Assembly: GCF_002214805.1 (NCBI RefSeq)
Contig: NZ_CP019914.1
Location: forward strand, 1,426,001 to 1,490,000
Origin: Brachyspira hampsonii
GTDB lineage: Bacteria; Spirochaetota; Brachyspiria; Brachyspirales; Brachyspiraceae
Direction: 5' to 3'
Length of the DNA: 64,000 bases
Shown: one piece after another, positions 19,422 through 27,832 of the stretch
Layout of the letters: each line of letters starts with the position of its first letter
Numbering within the stretch: position 1 is the stretch's first letter
Made by a program: the position numbers and the translations under genes
Notes under the pieces: generated by a model
The model's database searches: none
What the model saw: the letters and a program-made list of their open reading frames with translations, nothing else
Told to the model about the DNA's origin: nothing

Positions 19422-19735
19422 CCCCGCCCTCTATGCTTTTTATTTTATTTTGAAATTTCTAATTTCTACCTTTTATATTGTCAAATTAGAAATAAAGGCA
19501 CCCACCCTGCTTTATTTTGAATTTATTGCCTCCTAAACCGCACGCAGAATAAAATTTTTAATATATGATTATTTTGAAATTATAATTAAAACAATAAATA
19601 AAAGCTCATTTACCGTGCGTTAAATAATTTTTTAAATCTAATCAATACTAGGGCGGGCATGCTTTTTTAAAATTAAGCAAAATATATAAATGATGCCGTC
19701 ATTTGAAATGAATGCAAAAAACCTAAAGGGCGGGG
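19422..19735. repeat. Modular intergenic repeat, copy b (complete A-B-C-C'-B'-A')
   Basis: A full 314-bp copy with mirror-symmetric boxes: A ccccgccc 19422-19429, B cccaccc 19501-19507, C CGCACG 19539-19544, C' ACCGTGCG 19612-19619, B' gggcggg 19651-19657 and A' gggcgggg 19728-19735. B to C and C' to B' gaps are the same on both sides, as are the outer arms (78-79 bp). Interior sequences of the two arms are only weakly complementary. It fills the divergent region between the DUF3108 and EamA genes. Confidence 0.85.
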
Positions 19736-19835
19736 TTTAGAGAAAAATATTTAAATTTAATAGTTTGAATGCATTTATCTTGCAATAGTATTTTTTTAGT
19801 ATATTATATTGTAATTAATTTAAGGTTTAATTTTT

Positions 19836-20705
19836 ATGGCTTTATTCTTACTTATAGGAGTTATGGCATTATCTGCTTCTGCAATATTTGTTAAGCTTGC
19901 TAATGCTCCTTCATCTATAATAGCATTTTACAGAATATTTATATCATTTTGTTTTATATCTGTGATAACAATATCAAAAAAATCTTCAAGAGAAGAACTT
20001 TTATCTGTTAATAAAAAAGAAATAATACTCTCTGTGATATCAGGATTTTCACTAGCACTTCATTACTTTTTATGGTTTCAATCATTAAGCCTTACATCTG
20101 TTGCAAGCTCTACAGTTATAGTAACATTGCAGCCTTTATTTGCATTCATAGCAGGACATTTATTTTTTAAAGAGGAGTACACTAAATTAGCTATTTTAGG
20201 TTTTATTATAGCAGTTATGGGTTCTGTCATAATAGGCTGGGGCGATTTTCAGATAAGCTCAAAAGCATTGCTTGGAGATTTTATAGCTTTTATATCTGCA
20301 GGACTTATAAGTACATATTTTATTATAGGGCAATATACAAGAAAAAGATTATCCGCTTTAACTTGGATTAGTTTAACATATTTCAGTGCATTTATCTTTT
20401 TAGGAATTTTATCATATATAATGCATACACCTTTTACAGGCTATTCATTAAATACTTGGATTAATATATTAGGAATTACATTCATATCAACTATGCTCGG
20501 ACAGGTAATATTTACTTGGCTTTTAAAATATTTCTCAGCAACTATCATATCTATGACTATATTAGGAGAAGCTGTAGGAACTTGTATACTAGGATACTTT
20601 ATATTGCATGAAAGCATAAGTTTTAAACAGTTTATAGGAATAACTGTTATATTAGCTGGAATAGGTTTATTTTTATGGGAAAAGAGAAAAACTATTTCTA
20701 AATAA
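19836..20705 (+). CDS. EamA/DMT-superfamily transporter
   Basis: A 289-residue membrane protein with ten predicted hydrophobic segments in two EamA halves (first from LLIGVMALSASAIFVKLANAPSSIIAFYR, second from ALLGDFIAFISAGLISTYFIIG). The SSTVIVTLQPLF and MTILGEAVGTCILGYFILHE segments are typical. Members export metabolites or amino acids; the substrate is unknown. Its stop overlaps the ribosome-binding site of the following ATPase gene, so the two are co-transcribed. Confidence 0.88.
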   Translation: MALFLLIGVMALSASAIFVKLANAPSSIIAFYRIFISFCFISVITISKKSSREELLSVNKKEIILSVISGFSLALHYFLWFQSLSLTSVASSTVIVTLQPLFAFIAGHLFFKEEYTKLAILGFIIAVMGSVIIGWGDFQISSKALLGDFIAFISAGLISTYFIIGQYTRKRLSALTWISLTYFSAFIFLGILSYIMHTPFTGYSLNTWINILGITFISTMLGQVIFTWLLKYFSATIISMTILGEAVGTCILGYFILHESISFKQFIGITVILAGIGLFLWEKRKTISK

Positions 20706-20716
20706 AGGAGTTTGTT

Positions 20717-21835
20717 ATGACAATGAAAAAAGATAATAATAATGAAGAAAAAATACATCAGAAACCTTTAATGGAAGAACTTTATAAAGATGAACTTGAA
20801 TCTTTAAAAAAAGAAGATAAAAATAGTAAGCCGAAAAATTGGAATTTATCTCCTCAGGCTGTTAGAGATTTCATATTAGGTAAAAAATTAAAAAGCGGCG
20901 TAGAGATAAAAAGAAAATTTTACGGAGATGATGCCTTAGTAGAAAGAGCAATAATAACATTAGCAGGCAACAGAGGATTAATGCTTGTAGGAGAACCCGG
21001 TACTGCCAAAACTATGCTAAGCGAATTATTATCAGCTGCCATAAGCGGAAACAGTACAATAACAATACAGGGAACTGCCGGAACTAATGAAGATAATATA
21101 AAATACTCTTGGAATTATGCCATGCTTTTTGCTAAAGGACCTGTAGAAGAAGCACTTATACCTTCCCCGATTTATATAGGAATGAATGAAGGAATAATAA
21201 CAAGATTCGAAGAGATTACAAGATGCCCGCTTGAAATACAGGATTCACTTATAAGTATATTAAGCGATAAAATTATGAATATTCCGGAACAGAACAGAGT
21301 ATTATTTGCAAATTCCGGCTTTAATATTATAGCTACTGCCAATACCAGAGATAAAGGCATCAATGAAATGAGCAGTGCCTTAAAAAGAAGATTCAATTTT
21401 GAAACAGTTGAACCTATAAAAAATCCGAAACTTGAAGGTGAAATCATTACTAATCAATGCCAAACATTATTAGAGCTTGCTGATATAGATGTTGATATAG
21501 AATATGATGTTGTTGATATACTTGCCACTACATTTAATGAACTTAGAAGCGGCAAAAGTTTTGAAAATGCCAAAATACAGGAATTAAATTCGGTGATGAG
21601 TACTGCTGAAGCTGTATCGGTTTATTATCAATCAGCACTGCATTCCTATTATTACGGTGATAAAAGTATAAAAATGGATACTGTAGTTGGAAATTTGATA
21701 GGAAGTGTTGCTAAAGAAAATAAAGATGATTTGCCAAAATTAAAAAACTATTTCAATAATTCTGTAAAAATAAAAGCTGAAAAATTCGGCAAAAGATGGA
21801 AAGAGTATTATGAAAGCAGAAATCTTATTAAATAA
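20717..21835 (+). CDS. MoxR-type AAA+ ATPase
   Basis: A 372-residue AAA+ ATPase with Walker A GEPGTAKT (about residues 92-99), Walker B-type FEEITRCP, sensor-1 ATANTRD and the arginine-finger segment ALKRRFNFE. MoxR proteins act as chaperone-like remodelers, usually paired with a VWA-domain protein. No VWA gene follows: the next gene is vsp1, 309 bp away. The N-terminal 60 residues are charged and linker-like. AAAGGAG at 20704-20710 fits ATG 20717 (MTMKKDN). Confidence 0.88.
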   Translation: MTMKKDNNNEEKIHQKPLMEELYKDELESLKKEDKNSKPKNWNLSPQAVRDFILGKKLKSGVEIKRKFYGDDALVERAIITLAGNRGLMLVGEPGTAKTMLSELLSAAISGNSTITIQGTAGTNEDNIKYSWNYAMLFAKGPVEEALIPSPIYIGMNEGIITRFEEITRCPLEIQDSLISILSDKIMNIPEQNRVLFANSGFNIIATANTRDKGINEMSSALKRRFNFETVEPIKNPKLEGEIITNQCQTLLELADIDVDIEYDVVDILATTFNELRSGKSFENAKIQELNSVMSTAEAVSVYYQSALHSYYYGDKSIKMDTVVGNLIGSVAKENKDDLPKLKNYFNNSVKIKAEKFGKRWKEYYESRNLIK

Positions 21836-22144
21836 TATTATGTGCTAATAATCAATATTAAAAACAAAAATAATATTTTTAATTATTCTGTATTCGGCAA
21901 AATAAAATCAAATATATTTTTATTTTAGTATTTTTTATATATAATTCTAAATTTCATATTTTATAACTATATATTAACACATATATTAACAATATAGCAG
22001 TACAAATTAAAGCAAAAAATTTTATTTATTGTAAAAAAGAATATGTATATTATCAAAATATAAAAATTTTTGTATTTTTTATAGAATTTCAAAAAAAAAT
22101 TTATATAATAGTATCTATATATAAAAATTTAGGAGAAAATAAAA
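21836..22144 (+). other. Leader/intergenic region of vsp1
   Basis: No gene is visible. The region is almost pure A/T and ends in TTTAGGAG (22127-22134), a strong ribosome-binding site shared with vsp2 and vsp4. I see no clear -35/-10 pair and none of the stem-loops found before vsp2 and vsp4. Confidence 0.4.
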
Positions 22145-23305
22145 ATGAAAAAGTTTTTATTAACTGTAATGGCTATTTTAACGGTAGCTAGCGGATCAGT
22201 GTTTGGTATGTATGGTGCGGATAATACTTGGCTGTTCTTCCTTATACATGGCAACCAATTAAGAGCTAGAATGAATCAGTTCGGATTCGTTTTAGGAAAC
22301 GGCACTATCAAAGGTACTTTCGGTTTTAAAGCTAATACTCTTATTAATGGAAACATTTTGAGTACAGGCAGTAAAGACAACAAAAATCCATTAGATGCTA
22401 CTATTTCTGCCGGTATAGGATACACTGGAGACGGCTTCGGAATAGGTGTTGGTTATAACTATACTTATGCTACTACTGTAAATAATGCTAGTACTAGCTC
22501 TAAAGGAATAAATACTCATACTCCTGTAGTAACTATGAATTTCCTAAATAATAATTTGAGAATAGCATTGCCTGTAAGCATAGCAATAGAGAATAGTATA
22601 GGAGCTTCTGGAGCATTAACCGATAGAAAAGATTATTTGGGCTTAAGCATACCTGCTCAGATAAGATATTATACAGGAATAGATGCATTTAACTACATAA
22701 GATTTGAATTTAACTACGGATTAAATAGATATAATGGCGTGGAGGCTGACAATACAACTACAAAATATGAAGCACAAACTATAAGTTTCCAATTAAGACT
22801 TCATTTCTTAAATACAGTTATAGGAAATAATGTAACTGTAAATCCATTCTTAAGAATTGACTTTGCTTCTACTATAGGTGCTAAAGGAAAAGCCAATGTA
22901 AACTTCCCTGCCAATTTTGCATTTGACGGAAGACTTACAGCTTGGGCTGCAAATGCTTGGGCTGATGATCCAAACAGCATTTATGAAAGAGAAGCTTATG
23001 ATTTAAAAATCATACCTAGCATATCTTTAAGTGTTAATACAGACATTATCAATTTAATATTTGAACCTGGTTTAGGATACAGAATACAAGATGACGGAAT
23101 TAGAGGAAGCAAACTTACTCATTCATTATATTGGCAGGCTTACGGAGAAATTTATATAAGACCTGTTCAGGATCTTGAATGGTACTTTGAAATGGATGTT
23201 AATAACGGCGTACCTAAACTTCAAGGAAATCCAGTTGGTAATGGAGTACCTGTTGTATTCGGAGCTAATACAGGTATAACTTGGTATTTACCTGCTTTAA
23301 ATTAA
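22145..23305 (+). CDS. Variable surface protein, Vsp family, copy 1
   Basis: A 386-residue outer-membrane-type protein. The signal peptide MKKFLLTVMAILTVASGSVFG is followed by the family start MYGADNTWLFFLIHGNQLRARMNQFGFVLGNGTIKGTFGF, then alternating aromatic/glycine-rich strands and a terminal TGITWYLPALN with aromatic near the C-terminus, as in beta-barrel surface proteins. It is the most divergent member (IHGN, LPALN rather than VHGN, LPAFN). In Brachyspira hyodysenteriae Vsp proteins are major membrane antigens encoded in tandem sets. TTTAGGAGAAAAT precedes ATG 22145. A terminator follows at 23339. Confidence 0.93.
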   Translation: MKKFLLTVMAILTVASGSVFGMYGADNTWLFFLIHGNQLRARMNQFGFVLGNGTIKGTFGFKANTLINGNILSTGSKDNKNPLDATISAGIGYTGDGFGIGVGYNYTYATTVNNASTSSKGINTHTPVVTMNFLNNNLRIALPVSIAIENSIGASGALTDRKDYLGLSIPAQIRYYTGIDAFNYIRFEFNYGLNRYNGVEADNTTTKYEAQTISFQLRLHFLNTVIGNNVTVNPFLRIDFASTIGAKGKANVNFPANFAFDGRLTAWAANAWADDPNSIYEREAYDLKIIPSISLSVNTDIINLIFEPGLGYRIQDDGIRGSKLTHSLYWQAYGEIYIRPVQDLEWYFEMDVNNGVPKLQGNPVGNGVPVVFGANTGITWYLPALN

Positions 23306-23338
23306 TTAGAAATTAACTAGAAAATATATATAACTTAT

Positions 23339-23367
23339 AGGGGGGCTTTAAGCCCTCCTTTTTTATT
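23339..23367 (+). terminator. vsp1 terminator
   Basis: AGGGGGGCTT pairs with AAGCCCTCCT across a 2-nt loop and is followed by T6. The same GC-rich hairpin follows every vsp gene in the array. Confidence 0.85.
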
Positions 23368-23420
23368 GGTTATTTATAATTTTTTTCAATAGGCTTACAA
23401 AAAATTCTTACCATTAGGCT

Positions 23421-23463
23421 TATTTCGTTAAAAATGTTTGTTTAACTAGAGTGGGCGGGCGGG
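23421..23463 (+). repeat. vsp1 downstream hairpin and G-run (gggcgggcggg)
   Basis: GTTAAA/TTTAAC bound a short loop (atgtttg) just before three G3 tracts at 23453-23463. The same hairpin-plus-G-run block follows the other vsp genes. Further on, 23550-23570 reads tttacctgcttta, a relic of a vsp 3' end. Confidence 0.75.
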
Positions 23464-23844
23464 CTAATTTGAGCTATAAAAAATTTTAGGCTTTATTTTT
23501 ATATTAAGCAGTATTTCTGTATAATTAAAACTATACCAATATAACTTAATATTTACCTGCTTTATAAAGTGTAATTAAATCATAAATAACTAATTTTTAA
23601 TATTAGTATGCTTTAAAAAGCCGCTTTTTTATTGCAAAAACAATTATTAATAACTATAACATAATTAATACAGATCATTAATTTAATTAAATATCATCAA
23701 AGTAATATATAATAAAATTTAAAAATTCATAAAAATAAAAATCATAATTATACAGTTTTTAGAAAAATTCATAATTTTTTATTAAAAAACTATGTAAATA
23801 TGTATTTATATGATGATTTTTTTATATAATTCTGTTTATATGTA

Positions 23845-23872
23845 TTGACATTTTATAAGTTTTTCCTATAAT
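23845..23872 (+). promoter_or_regulatory. vsp2 promoter
   Basis: TTGACA at 23845-23850 and TATAAT at 23867-23872, 16 bp apart, give a start near 23880. The transcript would then begin with AGAGGATCTTTAT, the segment complementary to the vsp4 leader loops. Confidence 0.7.
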
Positions 23873-23879
23873 AAATTAT

Positions 23880-23931
23880 AGAGGATCTTTATGGTGTCTA
23901 TTGAGTTTTTAAGCAATCTCTCAATAGACAC
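23880..23931 (+). promoter_or_regulatory. vsp2 leader: anti-loop segment and perfect stem-loop
   Basis: AGAGGATCTTTAT (23880-23892) is the exact reverse complement of ATAAAGATCCTCT, present three times in the vsp4 leader. It is followed by a perfect 12-bp stem, GTGTCTATTGAG (23894-23905) with CTCAATAGACAC (23920-23931), whose 14-nt loop contains TAAGCAATCT (23910-23919), the exact complement of AGATTGCTTA in the first vsp4 leader loop. Confidence 0.75.
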
Positions 23932-23965
23932 TGTCAAAAGACTATAAAAAATTTAGGAGAAAAAA

Positions 23966-25102
23966 ATGAAAAAGGTTTTATTAACCGCTATGGCTTTATT
24001 AACCATAGCAAGTGCATCAGTGTTTGGTATGTACGGCGACAGAGATTCTTGGATCGACTTCTTAGTACATGGTAATCAGTTAAGAGCTAGAATGGATCAA
24101 TTCGGATTCGTTTTGGGCAACGGTACTATTAAAGGTACTTTCGGCTTCAGATCTCAAGCTGCTTCAACAGCATTAGGAAACATACTTACAACAGGTGCTA
24201 CAGGCGATGTTAACCTAACATCAACTATTTCTGCAGGTATAGGCTACACTTCTGAGCCTTTCGGTATCGGTCTTGGTTATAATTACACTTTCATAAATAA
24301 CAAATTAGGCGTTCATACCCCTGTACTTATGATCAATGCTTTAAATAACAATTTAAGAATAGCTGTTCCTCTACAAATAGCTGTTACTGATAATCCTTTT
24401 GGTAGTTTATTACCTCAAACTTATAATGTATCAGATTATTTAGGAATAAGCACTGATGTTCAAATAAGATACTATACAGGAATAGATGCTTTCAATGCTA
24501 TAAGAATATACTTCAAATACGGACAATCCGGATTTAAAGTATCAGATCCTACTGGTGTTGCTCCTAATAGTGAAGCTTTTGCTCAGTCAGTTGGATTTGA
24601 AGCTAGATTCTATTTCTTAAATACTCCTGTTGGAAATGTAACTATCAATCCTTTTGTTAAAGTTGCATATAACACTGCTTTATATGGATCAGCAAGACAA
24701 GTTAGAGCAGGAGATATTGTTTATAATGCAATTAATAATGGTCAACTTGTGTGGGGTGATAAAGATGTTAAATGGGAAAAAAATCCTTATGATGTAACTG
24801 CTCAGGTTGTATTAGGAATCACTGCTAACAGCGATATAGTATCTCTTTATGTTGAGCCTTCTTTAGGTTATAAAGCTTTATATACTGGAAAAGCACAAAA
24901 TGCTGTTGATTCTAAAGTACAGCATGGATTAGCTTGGGGAGCTTATACAGAACTTTATGTAAGACCTGTTCAAGACTTAGAATGGTACTTCGAGATGAAT
25001 GTTAATAATGACGGTTACGGAAATCCTTCACAGGCTTACAACCTTCCTGTATACTTTGAAACTACTACAGGTATAACTTGGTATTTACCTGCTTTCAATT
25101 AA
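23966..25102 (+). CDS. Variable surface protein, Vsp family, copy 2
   Basis: A 378-residue Vsp protein with signal peptide MKKVLLTAMALLTIASASVFG, then MYGDRDSWIDFLVHGNQLRARMDQFGFVLG. The middle (about 130-270) is the variable part; the core RYYTGIDAFNAIRIYFKYGQSG and the C-terminal DLEWYFEMNVNNDG to TGITWYLPAFN are shared with copies 3 to 5. It is likely an exported outer-membrane surface antigen. The leader is about 86 nt, with a promoter at 23845 and TTTAGGAG before ATG 23966. Vsp2 and Vsp4 share the promoter/leader type; Vsp3 and Vsp5 share another. Confidence 0.95.
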   Translation: MKKVLLTAMALLTIASASVFGMYGDRDSWIDFLVHGNQLRARMDQFGFVLGNGTIKGTFGFRSQAASTALGNILTTGATGDVNLTSTISAGIGYTSEPFGIGLGYNYTFINNKLGVHTPVLMINALNNNLRIAVPLQIAVTDNPFGSLLPQTYNVSDYLGISTDVQIRYYTGIDAFNAIRIYFKYGQSGFKVSDPTGVAPNSEAFAQSVGFEARFYFLNTPVGNVTINPFVKVAYNTALYGSARQVRAGDIVYNAINNGQLVWGDKDVKWEKNPYDVTAQVVLGITANSDIVSLYVEPSLGYKALYTGKAQNAVDSKVQHGLAWGAYTELYVRPVQDLEWYFEMNVNNDGYGNPSQAYNLPVYFETTTGITWYLPAFN

Positions 25103-25124
25103 TTAGAAATTAACTAGATAAAAT

Positions 25125-25152
25125 AAGGGGGGCTTTAAGCCCTCCTTTTTTA
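25125..25152 (+). terminator. vsp2 terminator
   Basis: AGGGGGGCTT/AAGCCCTCCT hairpin with a T-run, as after vsp1. Confidence 0.85.
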
Positions 25153-25213
25153 TTGGCTCTTTATAATTTTTTTTCAATAAACTTATAAAAAAATTCTTGC
25201 CTTTAGGCTCATT

Positions 25214-25248
25214 TAGTTAAAAATGTTTGTTTAACTAGGGCGGGCGGG
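25214..25248 (+). repeat. vsp2 downstream hairpin and G-run
   Basis: TAGTTAAA (25214-25221) and TTTAACTA (25230-25237) form a perfect 8-bp stem immediately followed by GGGCGGGCGGG (25238-25248). Downstream, 25335-25360 (tttaccgtctttaaattaatt) resembles the last codons of a vsp gene, a remnant. Confidence 0.8.
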
Positions 25249-25461
25249 CTAATTTAAGCTATAAAAAATTTAGAATTTAGTTTTATATTAAGCTGTATTT
25301 ATCTATACTTTTCAACTATTAAAGGTATTACTTAATATTTACCGTCTTTAAATTAATTAGATAAATTTAAATGGTGATTTAACGACCTGTTTTTTATTTG
25401 CATTTTTTAATCAAATTTTAAATACTTTTTACAGTAAAGTAAATTAAATGAAAATTATATA

Positions 25462-25489
25462 TTTACATTTAAAAATATTACTATATAAT
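25462..25489 (+). promoter_or_regulatory. vsp3 promoter (second promoter class)
   Basis: TTTACA (25462-25467), a 16-bp spacer and TATAAT (25484-25489). The surrounding tatatttacatttaaaaata is shared with the vsp5 upstream region but not with vsp1, vsp2 or vsp4. Confidence 0.65.
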
Positions 25490-25529
25490 AATGTAGAAAA
25501 AAATTTTAATATATATGGAGAAAATAAAA

Positions 25530-26624
25530 ATGAAAAAACTTTTATTAACAGCTGCTGCCATATTAAGCATAATAAGTGCATCAGCATTCGGTATGTACGG
25601 AGATCAGGACGACTGGATTGATTTTCTTACAGACGGAAATCAGTTCAGAGCGAGAATGGACCAATTCGGATTCGTTTTAGGAAACAATACTATCAAAGGT
25701 ACTTTCGGTCTTAGATCCCAAGCGGCAATAACTTTATTGGGAAGTATAATATCTGGAGAAACTGACAATGTATCACTTAATTCAACTATTTCTGCAGGTA
25801 TAGGCTACACTTCTGATATTTTTGGTATAGGCGTTGGTTATAATTTTACTTATTATAACAGCACTTTAGGTGTTCATACTCCTGTACTTACTATTAATGC
25901 TTTAAATAATAATTTAAGAATAGCTATTCCTATACAAATTGCTGCATCAAAAAATCCTTTTGGAAAAGGCACTGAAAATCTATATAAGGATTATTTGGGA
26001 ATAAGCACTGATACGCAGATAAGATATTATACAGGCATAGATGCTTTCAATGCTATTAGAATATACTTCAAATACGGACAATCCGGATATAAAAATGTTG
26101 CAAACAATTCAGATATGTTTGCTCAGTCAGTTGGATTTCAAGCAAGATTTTATTTCTTAAATACTCCTATTGGAAATGTAACAATTAATCCTTATGTTAA
26201 AGTAGAATACAACACTGCTTTAATTGGTAATAATACAATGGTTAGAGCAGGAGACTCTCTCATGAACACACTATACACACCAAAAGATACTAAATGGGAT
26301 AAAAACCCTTATGATGTAACTGCTCAGGCTGTATTAGGAATCACTGCTAACAGTGATATAGTATCTCTTTATGTTGAGCCTTCTTTAGGATACAGAGCAG
26401 TATACGGAGGAAAAGCACAAAATGCTGTTGATTCTAAAGTTCAGCATGGATTAGCTTGGGGAGCTTATGCCGAGCTTTATATAACACCTGTTGAGGATCT
26501 TGAATGGTATTTTGAAATGGATGTTAATAATGATGGTTTCGGAAACCCTTCACAGGCTTCCAGTCTTCCTGTATACTTTGAAACTACTACAGGTATAACT
26601 TGGTACTTACCTGCTTTCAATTAA
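25530..26624 (+). CDS. Variable surface protein, Vsp family, copy 3
   Basis: A 364-residue Vsp protein: signal peptide MKKLLLTAAAILSIISASAFG, then MYGDQDDWIDFLTDGNQFRARMDQFGFVLGN and the family C-terminus TGITWYLPAFN. It is closest to Vsp2 in the second half (KNPYDVTAQAVLGITANSDIVSLYVEPSLGYRA). ATG 25530 is preferred because the in-frame ATG at 25515 overlaps the GGAG ribosome-binding site (25517-25520). It has a short leader with no stem-loops, unlike vsp2 and vsp4. Confidence 0.94.
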   Translation: MKKLLLTAAAILSIISASAFGMYGDQDDWIDFLTDGNQFRARMDQFGFVLGNNTIKGTFGLRSQAAITLLGSIISGETDNVSLNSTISAGIGYTSDIFGIGVGYNFTYYNSTLGVHTPVLTINALNNNLRIAIPIQIAASKNPFGKGTENLYKDYLGISTDTQIRYYTGIDAFNAIRIYFKYGQSGYKNVANNSDMFAQSVGFQARFYFLNTPIGNVTINPYVKVEYNTALIGNNTMVRAGDSLMNTLYTPKDTKWDKNPYDVTAQAVLGITANSDIVSLYVEPSLGYRAVYGGKAQNAVDSKVQHGLAWGAYAELYITPVEDLEWYFEMDVNNDGFGNPSQASSLPVYFETTTGITWYLPAFN

Positions 26625-26658
26625 TTTAGAAAGTTAACTAAAGAATATATATAACTAC

Positions 26659-26687
26659 AAGGGGGCTTTAATGCCCTCTTTTTTTGG
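26659..26687 (+). terminator. vsp3 terminator
   Basis: AGGGGGCTTTAATGCCCTCTTTTTTT hairpin, equivalent to those after the other vsp genes. Confidence 0.8.
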
Positions 26688-26738
26688 CATTTTATAATTT
26701 TTTTTTCAATAGACTTATAAAAAAATTCTTAGCTTTAG

Positions 26739-26786
26739 GCTTATTTAGTTAAAAATGTTTGTTTAACTAAGGGGTGGGCTGGCGGG
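26739..26786 (+). repeat. vsp3 downstream hairpin and G-rich run
   Basis: The TAGTTAAA/TTTAACTA stem is followed by GGGGTGGGCTGGCGGG (26771-26786), an imperfect four-tract G run. Confidence 0.7.
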
Positions 26787-26867
26787 ATAGCTATAAAAAA
26801 TGTTAGGCTTTATTTTTATATTAAGCCTTATTTCTGTATACTCTTTTAAGCTGCTAAAGGCATAACT

Positions 26868-27145
26868 AACATTACCTGCTTTCAATTATTAGAAATTAAG
26901 CAGAGAATATATATATAATTGGTTTTAAGTCTTCCTTAATATTAATTATTATAAAATTAACTATAGTATATAATGAGACATCTTTTTTATTGGATTTTTA
27001 TAATTTTTTTAATAGGCTTATAAAAAAATTATTATCTTTAGGCTCATATAGTTAAAAAATATTTGTTTAATTAAATGGAAGTATAATTAAAACTATATGC
27101 TCTATTTCATATTAAGCAGTGTTTTAAAATATTAAAGACATATTT
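26868..27145 (+). repeat. Degenerate second copy of the vsp 3' end and downstream block
   Basis: attacctgctttcaattattag (26868-26889) encodes the LPAFN-stop end of a vsp gene but has no gene body in front. It is followed by a worn copy of the downstream block, including tagttaaaaaatatttgttta near 27050 without its G-run. This indicates a deleted or recombined vsp copy. From 27146 to 27455 I see only AT-rich DNA without a gene. Confidence 0.65.
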
Positions 27146-27455
27146 TAATTTAGAAGAATTTGAATAGATAAAAAACTAATTTTATTAATTACTGTACTAT
27201 CTATTAATTTACAGAACACACCTATTTTGTGCCGTATGCAAGAGAAATCTTTAAATATTATCAAGTATTTTTTAAACAGCTATAAATTAATTATTAAAAA
27301 AAATTAATGGATTTGATTAAATAAATCAGTATTATTTTTTATTAAAAAATTATAAAAAAATTCAATTAACTATTTACATAACAAAATAATCAACTGTTTT
27401 TTATATATTTTAATTATTATTTTTAAAAAAAATTATAAATTTATGATTATTAGTG

Positions 27456-27484
27456 TTGACTTTTTTATGTAAATTTATTAGAAT
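27456..27484 (+). promoter_or_regulatory. vsp4 promoter
   Basis: TTGACT at 27456-27461, a 17-bp spacer and TAGAAT at 27479-27484. The start would fall near 27491, which gives a leader of about 340 nt before the vsp4 ATG. Confidence 0.65.
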
Positions 27485-27501
27485 GAAATTGTTGGTATGA
27501 C

Positions 27502-27762
27502 ATAGACATTAGAAAAAAAGATTGCTTATAATGTCTATAACCAATGTTTGGAACAATAAAGATCCTCTAAATCCTTATTATTCCCAACTAACCACACTAG
27601 TAAAAGCAGCATAATTTTTCTGTTAGTTAACTGTTTTTACGGAGAATAAAGATCCTCTAAATCTTATTATTCTCACTGATTTTTTATAGTCCGTTAGAAT
27701 TAAGCTTAAAGGTTCTAACGCATTCGGAAACAATAAAGATCCTCTAAATCTTTGTTGTTTCC
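27502..27762 (+). promoter_or_regulatory. Structured vsp4 leader RNA: six stem-loops, three with an invariant loop
   Basis: H1 27502-27511/27529-27538 (ATAGACATTA/TAATGTCTAT). H2 27550-27559/27575-27584. H3 27586-27592/27622-27628 (AACTAAC/GTTAGTT). H4 27641-27649/27664-27674. H5 27692-27699/27713-27720 (CGTTAGAA/TTCTAACG). H6 27726-27738/27750-27762 (13 bp, one G.U). H2, H4 and H6 enclose the same 19-nt core AATAAAGATCCTCTAAATC (27555, 27645, 27732) on stems of different sequence: the stem changes but stays paired, while the loop does not change. The loops are complementary to the vsp2 leader. Confidence 0.8.
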
Positions 27763-27832
27763 TAAATTATTTTTGGAGTTACTGCTCATAAAGAGTATTA
27801 ACTATATATAAAAAAATTTAGGAGAAAAAACG

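Noticed and set aside
27502-27762. Integron attC-like sites in the vsp4 leader
   Set aside because: attC sites conserve stem-end sequences and vary in the loop; here the loop is conserved and the stems vary, and no integrase is visible.
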